DNA from: Kitasatospora sp. NBC_00315
GTDB lineage: Bacteria > Actinomycetota > Actinomycetes > Streptomycetales > Streptomycetaceae
Length of the DNA stretch: 64,000 nucleotides
NCBI RefSeq assembly: GCF_041435095.1
Contig: NZ_CP108025.1
Location: 2,976,001-3,040,000 of the forward strand
Reading direction: 5' to 3'
The notes under the pieces are model-generated. The model worked only from the letters and a program-made list of their open reading frames with translations. It did not search any database and had not been told where the DNA came from. Position 1 is the first letter of the stretch. Each line of letters starts with the position of its first letter. A program made the translations under genes and the position numbers. Below are positions 36,490 to 47,571 of the stretch, in pieces.

Positions 36490-38345
36490 GCACCACCACG
36501 GTCGAACCGGCCACCGAGGCGGAGCCCGAGGAACTCCCGCCGCCCGCCACCGACGAGGAGGACATCCCCGTTCCGCCCGGCGCCGCCCGCGCCCTGCTGG
36601 CCGGGCTGCTCGGCCCGCACCGGGCCGCGATCGCCGTCGCGATGCTGGTCATCCTGGTGCAGCAGGCCGCGCTGCAGGCGGGGCCGCTGCTGGTCGCGCT
36701 GACGATGGACCGCGCCGTCCCGGCGCTGCGCGAGCACGACGGCGGCCCGCTGGTCGCCGTCATCTCGGCGTACCTGGGCTGCGCCGCGCTGAGCACCGTC
36801 CTGCAGCGCGCGTTCATCCGGATGAGCGCCCGGATCAACCAGGACATCCTGCTGGAGCTGCGCGGCCGGATCTTCCGGCACGCCCAGCGGCTCAGCCTGG
36901 ACTTCCACGAGCGCTACACCTCCGGCCGGATCACCTCACGCGCGACCAGCGACGTGGACGCCCTGCGCGAGCTGCTCTCCGAGGGCCTGCAGGAGCTGCT
37001 GACGGTCTTCCTGTCGGTGTTCTACATCTCGGTGCTGCTGCTGGTGATGGACTGGCGCCTGGGTCTGGTCTCGCTGCTCTCCTTCCTCCCGCTCGTCCTG
37101 ATCACCCGGTCGTTCCGCAGCCGCTCCCGTCGGGTCTACCGCCGCTCGCGCACCGCCGTCGCCTCGCTGATCGTGAAGTTCACCGAGACCATGAACGGCA
37201 TCCGGCCGGTGCAGGCGTTCCGCCGGGAGAGCGCCAACGAGGCCTCCTTCGGGGAGCTCAACGACCGCTCGGCGACCGCCACCGCGGACGGGCTCCTGGA
37301 GCTCGCCCGGTTCGTCGGCCTGTCCCGGGCGACGGCCAACGTCTGGGTCACCGGTGTGGTGGTGCTCGGCGCCTTCATGGTCACCGACGGCAGCCTGGAG
37401 CTGGGCGTGCTGACCGGCTTCGTGCTCTACCTGCGCCGGCTGTACGACCCGATCGACCAGCTGGCGATGTTCCTGAACAGCTATCAGTCGGCGGCCGCCG
37501 CGCTGGAGAAGATCGCCGGCCTGCTGGCCCACGAGCCGACCGTGGCCGAGCCGGCCGCACCCCTCCCGCTGCCCGCGCGGGCCGTGCTCCCGGCGGGCGG
37601 ACGGGTCGGCGGCCGCGAGGTGGCGTTCCAGGGCACCCGGTTCGCGTACCGCACGGGCAAGGAGGTGCTGCCGGCCTTCGACCTGGTGCTGCCCGCCGGG
37701 CGGACCACCGCCGTGGTCGGGGCGACCGGCGCCGGAAAGTCGACGCTGGCCAAGCTGCTCGCCCGCTTCTACGACCCGACCGACGGCCGGATCACCCTGG
37801 ACGGCGTGGACCTGCGCGATCTGGCCGGCTCCGAACTCCGGCGCGGGGTGGTGATGGTGACCCAGGAGTCGTTCCTGTTCTCCGGGACGGTGGCCGAGAA
37901 CATCGCGATCGGCCGGCCCGGCGCCACCCGCGAGGAGATCGAGGAGGCCGCCCGCGCGATCGGCGCGTACGACTTCGTCGCCGCACTGCCGGAGGGCTTC
38001 GACACCGACGTCCGCAAGCGCGGCGGCCGGATCTCGGCGGGCCAGCGCCAGCTGGTCGCCTTCGCCCGCGCGCTGCTGGCCGACCCGGCCGTGCTGATCC
38101 TGGACGAGGCCACCTCCTCGCTGGACGTCCCGGGCGAGCAGGCCGTGCAACGCGCCCTGCGGACGGTACTGGCGGGCCGGACGGCGGTGATCATCGCCCA
38201 CCGGCTCTCCACCGTGGAGATCGCCGACCGGGTCCTGGTGATGGAGCAGGGCCGGATCGTCGAGGACGGCACCCCCGCCGAGCTGATCGGCGGCGCGGGC
38301 CGCTTCGCCGGACTCCACCAGACCTGGCGCGCCGGACTGGTCTGA
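36486..38345 (+). CDS. ABC exporter half-transporter B (active ATPase site)
   Basis: A 619-aa partner of subunit A. The membrane domain has six helices and coupling helices around [20 protein letters not shown]. The NBD has Walker [11 protein letters not shown]-loop [13 protein letters not shown], canonical Walker [13 protein letters not shown] and H-loop IIAHRLSTV, but a weakened signature ([13 protein letters not shown] instead of LSGGQ). Consensus ATP hydrolysis should therefore occur at B's Walker motifs against A's LSGGQ. An acidic, Pro-rich 35-residue N-terminus precedes the first helix. Translationally coupled to A by a 4-nt overlap. Confidence 0.93.
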   Translation: MSTTTVEPATEAEPEELPPPATDEEDIPVPPGAARALLAGLLGPHRAAIAVAMLVILVQQAALQAGPLLVALTMDRAVPALREHDGGPLVAVISAYLGCAALSTVLQRAFIRMSARINQDILLELRGRIFRHAQRLSLDFHERYTSGRITSRATSDVDALRELLSEGLQELLTVFLSVFYISVLLLVMDWRLGLVSLLSFLPLVLITRSFRSRSRRVYRRSRTAVASLIVKFTETMNGIRPVQAFRRESANEASFGELNDRSATATADGLLELARFVGLSRATANVWVTGVVVLGAFMVTDGSLELGVLTGFVLYLRRLYDPIDQLAMFLNSYQSAAAALEKIAGLLAHEPTVAEPAAPLPLPARAVLPAGGRVGGREVAFQGTRFAYRTGKEVLPAFDLVLPAGRTTAVVGATGAGKSTLAKLLARFYDPTDGRITLDGVDLRDLAGSELRRGVVMVTQESFLFSGTVAENIAIGRPGATREEIEEAARAIGAYDFVAALPEGFDTDVRKRGGRISAGQRQLVAFARALLADPAVLILDEATSSLDVPGEQAVQRALRTVLAGRTAVIIAHRLSTVEIADRVLVMEQGRIVEDGTPAELIGGAGRFAGLHQTWRAGLV

Positions 38346-38417
38346 GCCGGTGGACACCGGCTGAGCACCGGGCGGTGAACGCCCGGCGGCGGGCAGCGCC
38401 CGTGGCGGCGCGCGAAA

Positions 38418-38445
38418 CGGCCGGGCCCCGAGCGGGGCCCGGCCG
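38418..38445. terminator. Bidirectional terminator, ABC exporter / glgP
   Basis: CGGCCGGGCCCC (38418-38429) and its perfect complement (38434-38445) around GAGC: a 12-bp stem between two convergent genes. Confidence 0.85.
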
Positions 38446-38457
38446 TCCACGGCGGGT

Positions 38458-41142
38458 TCAGCGCAGCAGGCCGGCGTCCATCCCGACCGACTCCGCGGGC
38501 AGCGCGACCAGGCCGAGTTCGGCCGGCGAGGCCAACAGGGGATGGGCGGGCAGCACCCGGACGGTGTAGCCGAACGGTCCGGTCCGGCTGAGTTCGAGCG
38601 AGCCCTCGTAGCGGGTCCGGCCGTCCAGGTCCGGTCCGCCGGCCGGTTTGAGGGCCAGCACGGCGGCGTCCGAGATGCCGTCGCTCTCGTCCACCCGGCC
38701 GGAGACCACCTGGACGTCCACGTCGGTCGGCTCCAGCGCGCCCAGGGAGACCTGGACCCGCAGCGCCAGCGCGCTGCCCAGCTCCTGCGCCTCGTCGGGG
38801 CACTCCGCCTCGACGTGCTCGACCCGGACGGCGGGCCAGGCCTGACGCACCTTGGCCTTCCACTCGGCGAGCCCCCGGGCGCCGGCGTGCGGGGCGCCGC
38901 CGGGGCGTGCGGCGGCCAGCTCGCGCTGCGCCACCGCCGCGGGCGTGTAGAGCCGCTCGACGTACTCGCGGACCATCCGGCCGGCCATCACCTTGGGCCC
39001 GAGGGTGACCAGGGTGTGCCGCACCATCGCGATCCACCGGTGCGGCAGGCCGTCGGCGCCCCGGTCGTAGAAGCGGGCCGCCACCTGGTGCTCGATCAGG
39101 TCGTACAGGGCGGCGGACTCGATGTCGTCGCGGCGCTCGGCCTCGGCGCTCTCCGGGTCCAGCACGCTGCCGACACCGTCGGCGGTGGGGATCGCCCAGC
39201 CGTTCTGGCCGTCGTACCACTCGTCCCACCAGCCGTCCAGGACGGACAGGTTGAGGCAGCCGTTGAGCGCCGCCTTCATCCCGGAGGTCCCGCAGGCCTC
39301 CAGCGGCCGGAGCGGGTTGTTCAGCCAGATGTCGCAACCGGGGTAGAGGCGCTGGGCCATCGCCATGTCGTAGTCGGGCAGGAAGACGATCCGGTGCCGG
39401 ACGGCCGGGTCGTCGGCGAAGGCGACCATCTGCTGGATCAGCCGCTTGCCGCCGTCGTCCGCCGGGTGGGCCTTTCCGGCCACCACGATCTGCACCGGCC
39501 GGGTGGGGTGCAGCAGCAGCGCGCGCAGCCGCTGCTGGTCGCGGAGCATCAGGGTGAGCCGCTTGTACGAGGGCACCCGGCGGGCGAACCCGATGGTGAG
39601 CACGTCGGGGTCGAGGACGGAGTCCACCCAGCCCAGTTCGGCGTCGCCGGCGCCGCGCTGGCGCCAGGAGGTGCGCACCCGCCGCCGGGCCTCGTCGACG
39701 AGCTGGGCCCGCAGGGCCCGCCGCAGCTCCCAGATCTCGGTGTTGCCGATCCGCTCCAGCCCGGTCCAGCGCTTGGTCTCGCCGGTGGTCATGGCGTCCT
39801 CGGCCCGCTCGGCACCGATCTCGGCCGCCCCGAGCCGGACCACCGCCGGATCGATCCAGGTGGCCGCGTGGACGCCGTTGGTCACGGAGTCGATCGGTAC
39901 CTCGGCGGCGTCGAAGCCCGGCCAGAGACCGTTGAACATCGACCGGCTGACCTCGCCGTGCAGGGTGGAGACGCCGTTGGCGCGCTGGGCGAGCCGCAGG
40001 CCCATGGCGGCCATGTTGAACAGCTTGGGGTCACCGCCGCGCCAGCTCTCGGCGCCGAGCGCGAGGACCTGCTCGACGGGGACACCGGAGAGCGCCGTGT
40101 CGCCGGTGAAGTGCCGGGCGACCAGATCGCGGTCGAAGCGGTCGATGCCGGCCGGGACCGGCGTGTGGGTGGTGAAGAGCGTGCCGGCCCGGACCGCCTC
40201 CAGGGCCGAGGCGAAGTCGAGGCCGGAGCCGTCGCCGCCGGTGCCGGCGATCAGCTCCCTGATCCGCTCCACGCCGAGGAAGCCGGCGTGCCCCTCGTTG
40301 GTGTGGAAGACCTCGGGCGCGGGGTGACCGGTGAGCCGGCAGTACGTGCGCACGGCGCGGACCCCGCCGATGCCCAGCAGCATCTCCTGGAGCAGCCGGT
40401 GCTCGCTGCCGCCGCCGTACAGGCGGTCCGTCACGTCTCGTTCGGCGGCCGAGTTGGCCTCGATGTCGGAGTCGAGCAGCAGCAGCGGGACCCGCCCGAC
40501 CTGTGCCTTCCAGATGTGCGCGGCGAGGGTGCGGCCGGCCGGCAGGGCGAGGTCGATCCGGACGGGTGAGCCGTCGGCCTCGCGGAGCAGGCTGACCGCG
40601 AGTTCGTCGGGGTCGAGCAGGGGGTAGCGCTCCTGCTGCCAGCCGTCCCGGCTCAGGGACTGCCGGAAGTAGCCGTGCCGGTAGAACAGGCCCACGCCGA
40701 TCAGCGGCGCGCCGAGGTCGCTGGCGGCCTTGAGGTGGTCGCCGGCCAGGATGCCGAGGCCGCCGGAGTACTGCGGCAGGGCGGCGGCGATGCCGTACTC
40801 CGGCGAGAAGTAGGCGATCGCGGCGGGCAGGGGGGTGTCGCGCACGGCGGACTGGTACCAGCGCGGGCCGCTCAGGTACTCCCGCAGGTCGTCGGCGAGA
40901 TCGCCGAGCCGGCGCAGGAACCTGCGGTCCCCGGCCAGGGCGGCCAGCCGGGCGGCCGGGACCTCGCCGAGCAGGCGCACCGGATCCTCGCCGGTGGCGG
41001 CCCAGACCTCTGGATCGACGGAACGGAAAAGGTCTCTGGTCTCCGAGTGCCAGGACCAGCGCAGGTTGAGCGCGAGCTCGTGCAAGGGCTGGAGTTGTTC
41101 GGGCAGGACGGTGCGGACGGTGAATCTGCGGATTGCCTTCAC
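38458..41142 (-). CDS. glgP: Alpha-glucan (glycogen) phosphorylase with DUF3417 N-terminal domain
   Basis: An 894-aa GT35 enzyme releasing glucose-1-phosphate from alpha-1,4-glucan. The N-terminal DUF3417 domain (LPEQLQPLHELALNLRWSWH) is typical of the actinobacterial/thermophile-type phosphorylase. The catalytic part has AYFSPEYGIAAALPQYSGGL, VFHTNEGHAGFLGVERI, SYKRLTLMLRDQ and the PLP-site region EACGTSGMKAALNGCLNLS. Start GTG 41142 matches the MKAIRRFTVR start of relatives and is preceded at 7 nt by TACGCT (leaderless); ATG 41172 is in frame but less likely. Divergent from the glgE operon. Confidence 0.95.
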   Translation of the reverse strand: MKAIRRFTVRTVLPEQLQPLHELALNLRWSWHSETRDLFRSVDPEVWAATGEDPVRLLGEVPAARLAALAGDRRFLRRLGDLADDLREYLSGPRWYQSAVRDTPLPAAIAYFSPEYGIAAALPQYSGGLGILAGDHLKAASDLGAPLIGVGLFYRHGYFRQSLSRDGWQQERYPLLDPDELAVSLLREADGSPVRIDLALPAGRTLAAHIWKAQVGRVPLLLLDSDIEANSAAERDVTDRLYGGGSEHRLLQEMLLGIGGVRAVRTYCRLTGHPAPEVFHTNEGHAGFLGVERIRELIAGTGGDGSGLDFASALEAVRAGTLFTTHTPVPAGIDRFDRDLVARHFTGDTALSGVPVEQVLALGAESWRGGDPKLFNMAAMGLRLAQRANGVSTLHGEVSRSMFNGLWPGFDAAEVPIDSVTNGVHAATWIDPAVVRLGAAEIGAERAEDAMTTGETKRWTGLERIGNTEIWELRRALRAQLVDEARRRVRTSWRQRGAGDAELGWVDSVLDPDVLTIGFARRVPSYKRLTLMLRDQQRLRALLLHPTRPVQIVVAGKAHPADDGGKRLIQQMVAFADDPAVRHRIVFLPDYDMAMAQRLYPGCDIWLNNPLRPLEACGTSGMKAALNGCLNLSVLDGWWDEWYDGQNGWAIPTADGVGSVLDPESAEAERRDDIESAALYDLIEHQVAARFYDRGADGLPHRWIAMVRHTLVTLGPKVMAGRMVREYVERLYTPAAVAQRELAAARPGGAPHAGARGLAEWKAKVRQAWPAVRVEHVEAECPDEAQELGSALALRVQVSLGALEPTDVDVQVVSGRVDESDGISDAAVLALKPAGGPDLDGRTRYEGSLELSRTGPFGYTVRVLPAHPLLASPAELGLVALPAESVGMDAGLLR

Positions 41143-41149
41143 GGCGTGA

Positions 41150-41155
41150 AGCGTA
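41150..41155 (-). promoter_or_regulatory. -10 box (TACGCT) for a leaderless glgP mRNA
   Basis: TACGCT on the minus strand ends exactly 7 nt before GTG 41142. No -35 consensus is visible. Confidence 0.5.
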
Positions 41156-41191
41156 GACCCGTGAGCCCCCATGAGGCTGCGTCACCTGGCG

Positions 41192-41233
41192 TATTGGTGA
41201 TCCGTTCGGCCTATTGATGAGATCGCATTCGGC
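41192..41233. promoter_or_regulatory. Imperfect tandem repeat upstream of glgP
   Basis: TATTGGTGATCCGTTCGGC (41192-41210) is followed at once by a 22-nt variant (41212-41233) starting TATTGATGA and ending ATTCGGC, and then by GCATTGG. About 45 nt upstream of the predicted glgP start, this is a candidate binding array for a regulator. Confidence 0.4.
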
Positions 41234-41790
41234 GCATTGGACTGCGCAGGGGGCGCACGCGGCGCACTTTTCCAAGTCCCGCACCACCAATGCGTGAACA
41301 CCGTGGAACAGATTGATTTCCGCTGGCCGATATACCCCCTGGTGCGTCCGAAAGTGTCGTCGTACCGCTGCGTAGGTCTTGTAGACGGTGCCACTATGAA
41401 CAAAGGTCGTAGATGCTGCGGGGTGTGCGGCGACGGGTGGCGCCCCCTGGATGCAGCACGTCCGAATCCTGATCTCGTTGACGAACCCTCACCTTCCCTA
41501 GCCCATTCGGCCCTCGCTGCCGTTCCGACGCGTTTCCTTGTGCCCTCTCCGCTCGTTCACGGGTGGGTTGGGTCGCACTGGGGCGCGCCCGGAGAGGCGT
41601 GCGCCGGGACGCGCGCGGGCTCTCGGGCTCCCGGCTACAGGCGTGGCCGGAGTCGGGCGGGTTGCCGGGCTCGGCGGCGCGGGCAGGCTCCGGAGGCGCG
41701 ACCTCCCCCCACCCACGCAGTTCTCCCGGTACTCCCCTGGCCCCGGACCGGCCGGCGGGAGCTGCCGCCGATCTCGGGCAGGAGCTTGGC
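41234..41790. other. Remainder of the glgP-glgE intergenic region
   Basis: About 560 bp without a gene I can support. 41290-41420 is relatively AT-rich and contains CACTATGAAC near 41390, a possible -10 for the glgE operon. From 41560 on, base composition becomes coding-like because the glgE frame is open, but there is no homology and no ribosome binding site until ATG 41791. Confidence 0.4.
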
Positions 41791-44042
41791 ATGCACGGCG
41801 ACACGCGGGACCAGTCGGCACCGGTGGCCGACACCCTCGACACGGCTCTCGAAGCGACGCTCACCCGGTCGGTCGAACGGGCCCAGCCCGCCGAACGGGC
41901 GGACTCCGACACCCAGACGGACCCGGCGATGCCCAAACCCCGGGCGGCCGCCGCGGCCCGGCCGGACCGAGAACCCGCGACCGACGCCGACCCGGCCGCC
42001 GCCCCGCGCAAACGGGCGGCCCGGACGGCCGCACCCCGGACGACCACGCCCCGCAAGACCGCACCCCGCAAGACGACAGAGAGCGACACCGTGATCGGCC
42101 GCATCCCCGTCCTGGACGTCAGCCCCCTCGTGGACGCCGGCCGCCGCCCGGCCAAGGCCGTGGTCGGCGAGGCCTTCGAGGTCACCGCCACCGTCTTCCG
42201 CGAAGGCCACGACGCGGTCAGCGCCAACGTGGTGCTGCGCGACCCGCGCGGCCGCGGAAGCGTCTGGACGCCGATGCGGGAGCTGGCCCCCGGCACGGAC
42301 CGCTGGGGCGCGAGCGTCACCCCCAGCTCGGCCGGGCGCTGGTCCTACCTGATCGAGGCCTGGAGCGACCCGGTGGCCACCTGGCGCAAGGCCGCCGCGG
42401 TGAAGCTGCCGGCCGGGATCGACACCGCGCTCGTGCTGGAGGAGGGCGCGCAGCTGCTGGAGCGCGCCGCCGCCGGCGTGCCGAAGAAGGAGGGCCGGGC
42501 GTTCGTCCTGGCGGCCGTGGACGCGCTGCGCGAGCCCGGCCTGCCGCCGCTGTCCCGGCTGGCCGCCGCGCTGGCCCCCGAGGTGACCGAACTGCTGGCC
42601 CGCCACCCGTTGCGCGAGCTGGTCACCTCGACCCGGCCGCTGCCGCTCCAGGTGGACCGCGAGCGGGCGCTGTTCGGCTCCTGGTACGAATTCTTCCCCC
42701 GTTCGGAGGGCGCCGTCGTCGACCCGACCGGCGTCGAGCCGCCGCGCTCGGGCACCCTGCGCACGGCCGCCGAGCGCCTGCCCGCGGTCGCCGCGATGGG
42801 CTTCGACGTGGTGTACCTGCCGCCGGTGCACCCGATCGGGCGGGCCTTCCGCAAGGGCCCGGACAACACCCTGACGGCCGGCCGGCACGACGTCGGCTCC
42901 CCCTGGGCGATCGGCTCGCCGGAGGGCGGCCACGACGCCGTGCACCCGGACCTAGGCACCATCGAGGACTTCGACCACTTCGTCGCCGAGGCCACCGCCC
43001 TGCACCTGGAGGTCGCGCTGGACTTCGCCCTCCAGTGCTCCCCCGACCACCCGTGGGTGAACAAGCACCCGGAGTGGTTCACCCACCGGGTGGACGGCAC
43101 CGTCGCGTACGCCGAGAACCCGCCGAAGAAGTACCAGGACATCTATCCGGTCAACTTCGACCAGGACTTCGACGGCATCGTCAAGGAGACCCTGCGGCTG
43201 CTGCGGTTCTGGATGGGGCACGGCGTACGGATCTTCCGGGTCGACAATCCGCACACCAAGCCGGTGGTGTTCTGGGAGAAGGTGCTCGGCGACATCGCCC
43301 GCACCGATCCCGACGTGGTCTTCCTGGCCGAGGCGTTCACCCGCCCGGCGATGATGCACACCCTGGGGAAGATCGGTTTCCACCAGTCGTACACCTACTT
43401 CACCTGGCGCACCACGAAGCAGGAGATCACCGAGTACGTCACCGAGCTGTCCGGCGAGGCGGCCGCGTACATGCGGCCGAACTTCTTCGCCAACACCCCG
43501 GACATCCTGCCGGAGCACCTGCAGACCGGCGGCCGGGCCGCGTTCGCGATCCGCGCCGTGCTGGCCGCCACGCTCTCCCCCAGCTACGGCGTCTACGCCG
43601 GCTTCGAGCTGTTCGAGAACGAGCCGGTCGAGCCGGGCTCGGAGGAGTACCTGCGCTCGGAGAAGTACGAGCTGCGTCCCCGGGACTGGAGCCGCACCGA
43701 CACCCTCGCCCCGCTGCTGACGGTGCTGAACCGGCTCCGCCGGCGCCACCCCGCCCTGCAGCAGCTGCGCGACGTGCGCTTCCACGCCACGGACAACGAC
43801 CAGGTGCTCGCCTTCTCCAAGACCGCCGTCACCGAGGACGGCCTCACCGACCGTGTGATCACCGTGGTCAACCTGGACCCGCACCACGTCCAGGAGGCCA
43901 CCGTCACGCTGGACGGCGACGGGCCCTACGCGGTGCACGACGAGCTGACCGGAGCCGCCTTCGGGTGGGGCCGGCACAACTACGTCCGGCTCGATCCCTC
44001 GACGGAGCCGGCTCACGTCCTCACGGTTCGGAGGAACCCAGC

Positions 44043-44046
<4 letters not shown>
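41791..44046 (+). CDS. glgE: Maltosyltransferase GlgE (alpha-1,4-glucan:maltose-1-phosphate)
   Basis: A 751-aa GH13 enzyme that adds maltosyl units from maltose-1-phosphate to alpha-1,4-glucan. The conserved enzyme begins at [20 protein letters not shown]. Catalytic residues are the nucleophile Asp in [20 protein letters not shown] and the Glu in [21 protein letters not shown] 41791 has AGGAG 7 nt upstream. It gives about 100 extra N-terminal residues rich in Ala, Arg, Pro, Thr and Lys ([18 protein letters not shown]), absent from the 675-aa S. coelicolor enzyme; the alternative start GTG 42091 would remove them. The stop overlaps treS by 4 nt. Confidence 0.95.
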
Positions 44047-45776
<1,730 letters not shown>

Positions 45777-45832
45777 CGGTCCACCAAGCAGTCACGGGCC
45801 TGCGGGCCCCCCGGCCCGGTGGACCAAGCCCT

Positions 45833-45869
45833 CCGGGGCGCACGGGAGTTCGAAACCCGAGCGCCCCGG
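45833..45869 (+). terminator. Long stem-loop between treS and pep2
   Basis: CCGGGGCGC/GCGCCCCGG (45833-45841 with 45861-45869), then an A-A mismatch and CGGG/CCCG, around a 9-nt loop AGTTCGAAA. Nearby GGTCCACC (45778-45785) also pairs with GGTGGACC (45818-45825). The 264-bp gap is thus highly structured and may attenuate transcription before pep2. Confidence 0.55.
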
Positions 45870-46040
45870 CGGAAGCTGAACGACACCGCGTACGGAGAAC
45901 AGCCCAACGGCTCACCACACTATGGCGTGACACCCGAGCACCGCTCGCGTGCCGTCGCCGCCGCGCCGCCGAAATCCGGAAGACTGACGGGCCCGGCCAG
46001 ACCCGTCGGGCAGTAGGCCCGCTTCCGGGGAAAGGGAGTC

Positions 46041-47531
46041 ATGTCCGAAACCTCCCGGTCTGAAGCCCACGTGCACCGTGATACCCCCACCGGCACCGCC
46101 GTGCCGGTCGGATCGCGCGGCACCGGGGTCCGCAGGACCGCCCTGGGAGTCAGCGAGCTGATCCAGGCAGCGCTGCCACTGATCGCCGACTGGCTCCCCA
46201 CCCAGCGCTGGTACGCCGGCAAGGGCCGCGCCATCACCGGCCTCACACCCGTGGTCGGCACCCCCCTGCAGGTCGGGGACCCCTCGCTGCTGCACCTGCT
46301 GCTGCGGGTCGAGCACTCGGCCGGCGGCGGCGCGTCGAACGGCGACATCTACCAGCTGCTCCTCGGCACCCGCTCCGAGGAGCCGGCGGGGATCGGCCCG
46401 GGCGCCGTGCTGGGGCGGCTCAACCAGGGCCCCTACGACGGCGCCGTGCTCTACGACGCCGTGCACGACCCGGAGCTGACCGGCCGGCTGCTGGAGCACC
46501 TGGCCACCGGCGACCGCTTCGGCTCGCTGTCCTTCCGCCGTACCCCGGGCCCCGGCCTGCCCGCCAACCTGCCGGGCCGGGCCAGCACCGCCGAGCAGAG
46601 CAACAGCTCCGTCATCTACGGGACGGCCCTGATCCTCAAGCTCTTCCGCCGGATCAGCCCCGGCACCAACCCGGACCTCGAACTCTCGCTGGCCCTCTCG
46701 CGGGCCGGCTCCACCCGCATCCCGCGGGTCGCCGCCTGGTTCGAGAGCCGGCTGGAGCGCGCCGAACCTGCCACGCTCGGCCTGCTGCAGCGCTACCTGC
46801 CGGATGCCGAGGACGGCTGGGAGCTGGCGCTGGACCAGGTCGGCCGGCTCAAGGGCGACCCCTCCCCCGGCAACTTCGCCATCGAGGCGCACCGCCTCGG
46901 GCGGGCCACCGCCGAGGTGCACCGGGTGCTGGCCCGCTCGATGCCGGTCGCCCGGCTCGACCGCACCCAGACCCGCCAGCTGGCCACCGCGATGGCCGAC
47001 CGGCTGGACAGCGCCGTCTCGGCCGTCCCCGGCCTGCTGCGCTACCGCTCGGCGCTGCGCAGCGCGTTCCAGCAGCTCGCCGACGCCCACCCGGACGGCA
47101 TGCCGGTCCAGCGGATCCACGGCGACCTGCACCTCGGCCAGGCGATGCGCACCCCGCAGGGCTGGGTGCTGCTGGACTTCGAGGGGGAGCCGGCGAAGTC
47201 GGTGGCCGAGCGGCGGGAGCCGCAGACCGCGCTGCGGGACGTCGCCGCGATGCTGCGCTCCTTCGACTACGCGGCCGCGCACCTGCTGGCGGGCGGCCCG
47301 GTCGATCCGGAGCTGGCGCATCTCGCGGCGGCCTGGGCCGCCCGCAACCGGACGGCGTACTGCGCGGGCTACACCGCCGGCGGGGGCACCGACCCGGCGG
47401 CCTCGCCGGAGCTGATGCGCGCGCTGGAGATCGACAAGGCGGTGTACGAGGTGGTGTACGAGGCCCGGCACCGGCCCAGCTGGCTGCCCATCCCGCTCGC
47501 CGCCATCAACCGGCTGGCCCTGACCGTCTGA
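46041..47531 (+). CDS. pep2: Maltokinase Pep2/Mak
   Basis: A 496-aa kinase that phosphorylates maltose with ATP to maltose-1-phosphate, the GlgE donor. The N-terminal cap domain contains LPTQRWYAGKGRAITGL. The aminoglycoside-phosphotransferase-like kinase core has ALILKLFRRISPGTNPDLEL, catalytic Asp in QRIHGDLHLGQAM, and the metal-binding VLLDFEGEPAKS. It follows treS by 264 bp and precedes glgB by 40 bp. About 35 N-terminal residues are not conserved. Confidence 0.95.
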   Translation: MSETSRSEAHVHRDTPTGTAVPVGSRGTGVRRTALGVSELIQAALPLIADWLPTQRWYAGKGRAITGLTPVVGTPLQVGDPSLLHLLLRVEHSAGGGASNGDIYQLLLGTRSEEPAGIGPGAVLGRLNQGPYDGAVLYDAVHDPELTGRLLEHLATGDRFGSLSFRRTPGPGLPANLPGRASTAEQSNSSVIYGTALILKLFRRISPGTNPDLELSLALSRAGSTRIPRVAAWFESRLERAEPATLGLLQRYLPDAEDGWELALDQVGRLKGDPSPGNFAIEAHRLGRATAEVHRVLARSMPVARLDRTQTRQLATAMADRLDSAVSAVPGLLRYRSALRSAFQQLADAHPDGMPVQRIHGDLHLGQAMRTPQGWVLLDFEGEPAKSVAERREPQTALRDVAAMLRSFDYAAAHLLAGGPVDPELAHLAAAWAARNRTAYCAGYTAGGGTDPAASPELMRALEIDKAVYEVVYEARHRPSWLPIPLAAINRLALTV

Positions 47532-47571
47532 CCGCTCCACCGGCACACCGACCCCGCAGGAGGACCCCGTC

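Noticed and set aside
41237..41790. Small Cys-containing gene starting at ATG 41397 in the glgP-glgE gap
   Set aside because: No Shine-Dalgarno, no recognisable domain, and the frame simply merges into the antisense and out-of-frame reading of glgE.
45841..45860. tRNA-like T-loop (GTTCGAAA) between treS and pep2
   Set aside because: The flanking stems do not form a 5-bp T arm, and no acceptor, D or anticodon arms can be drawn; it is the loop of a longer hairpin.
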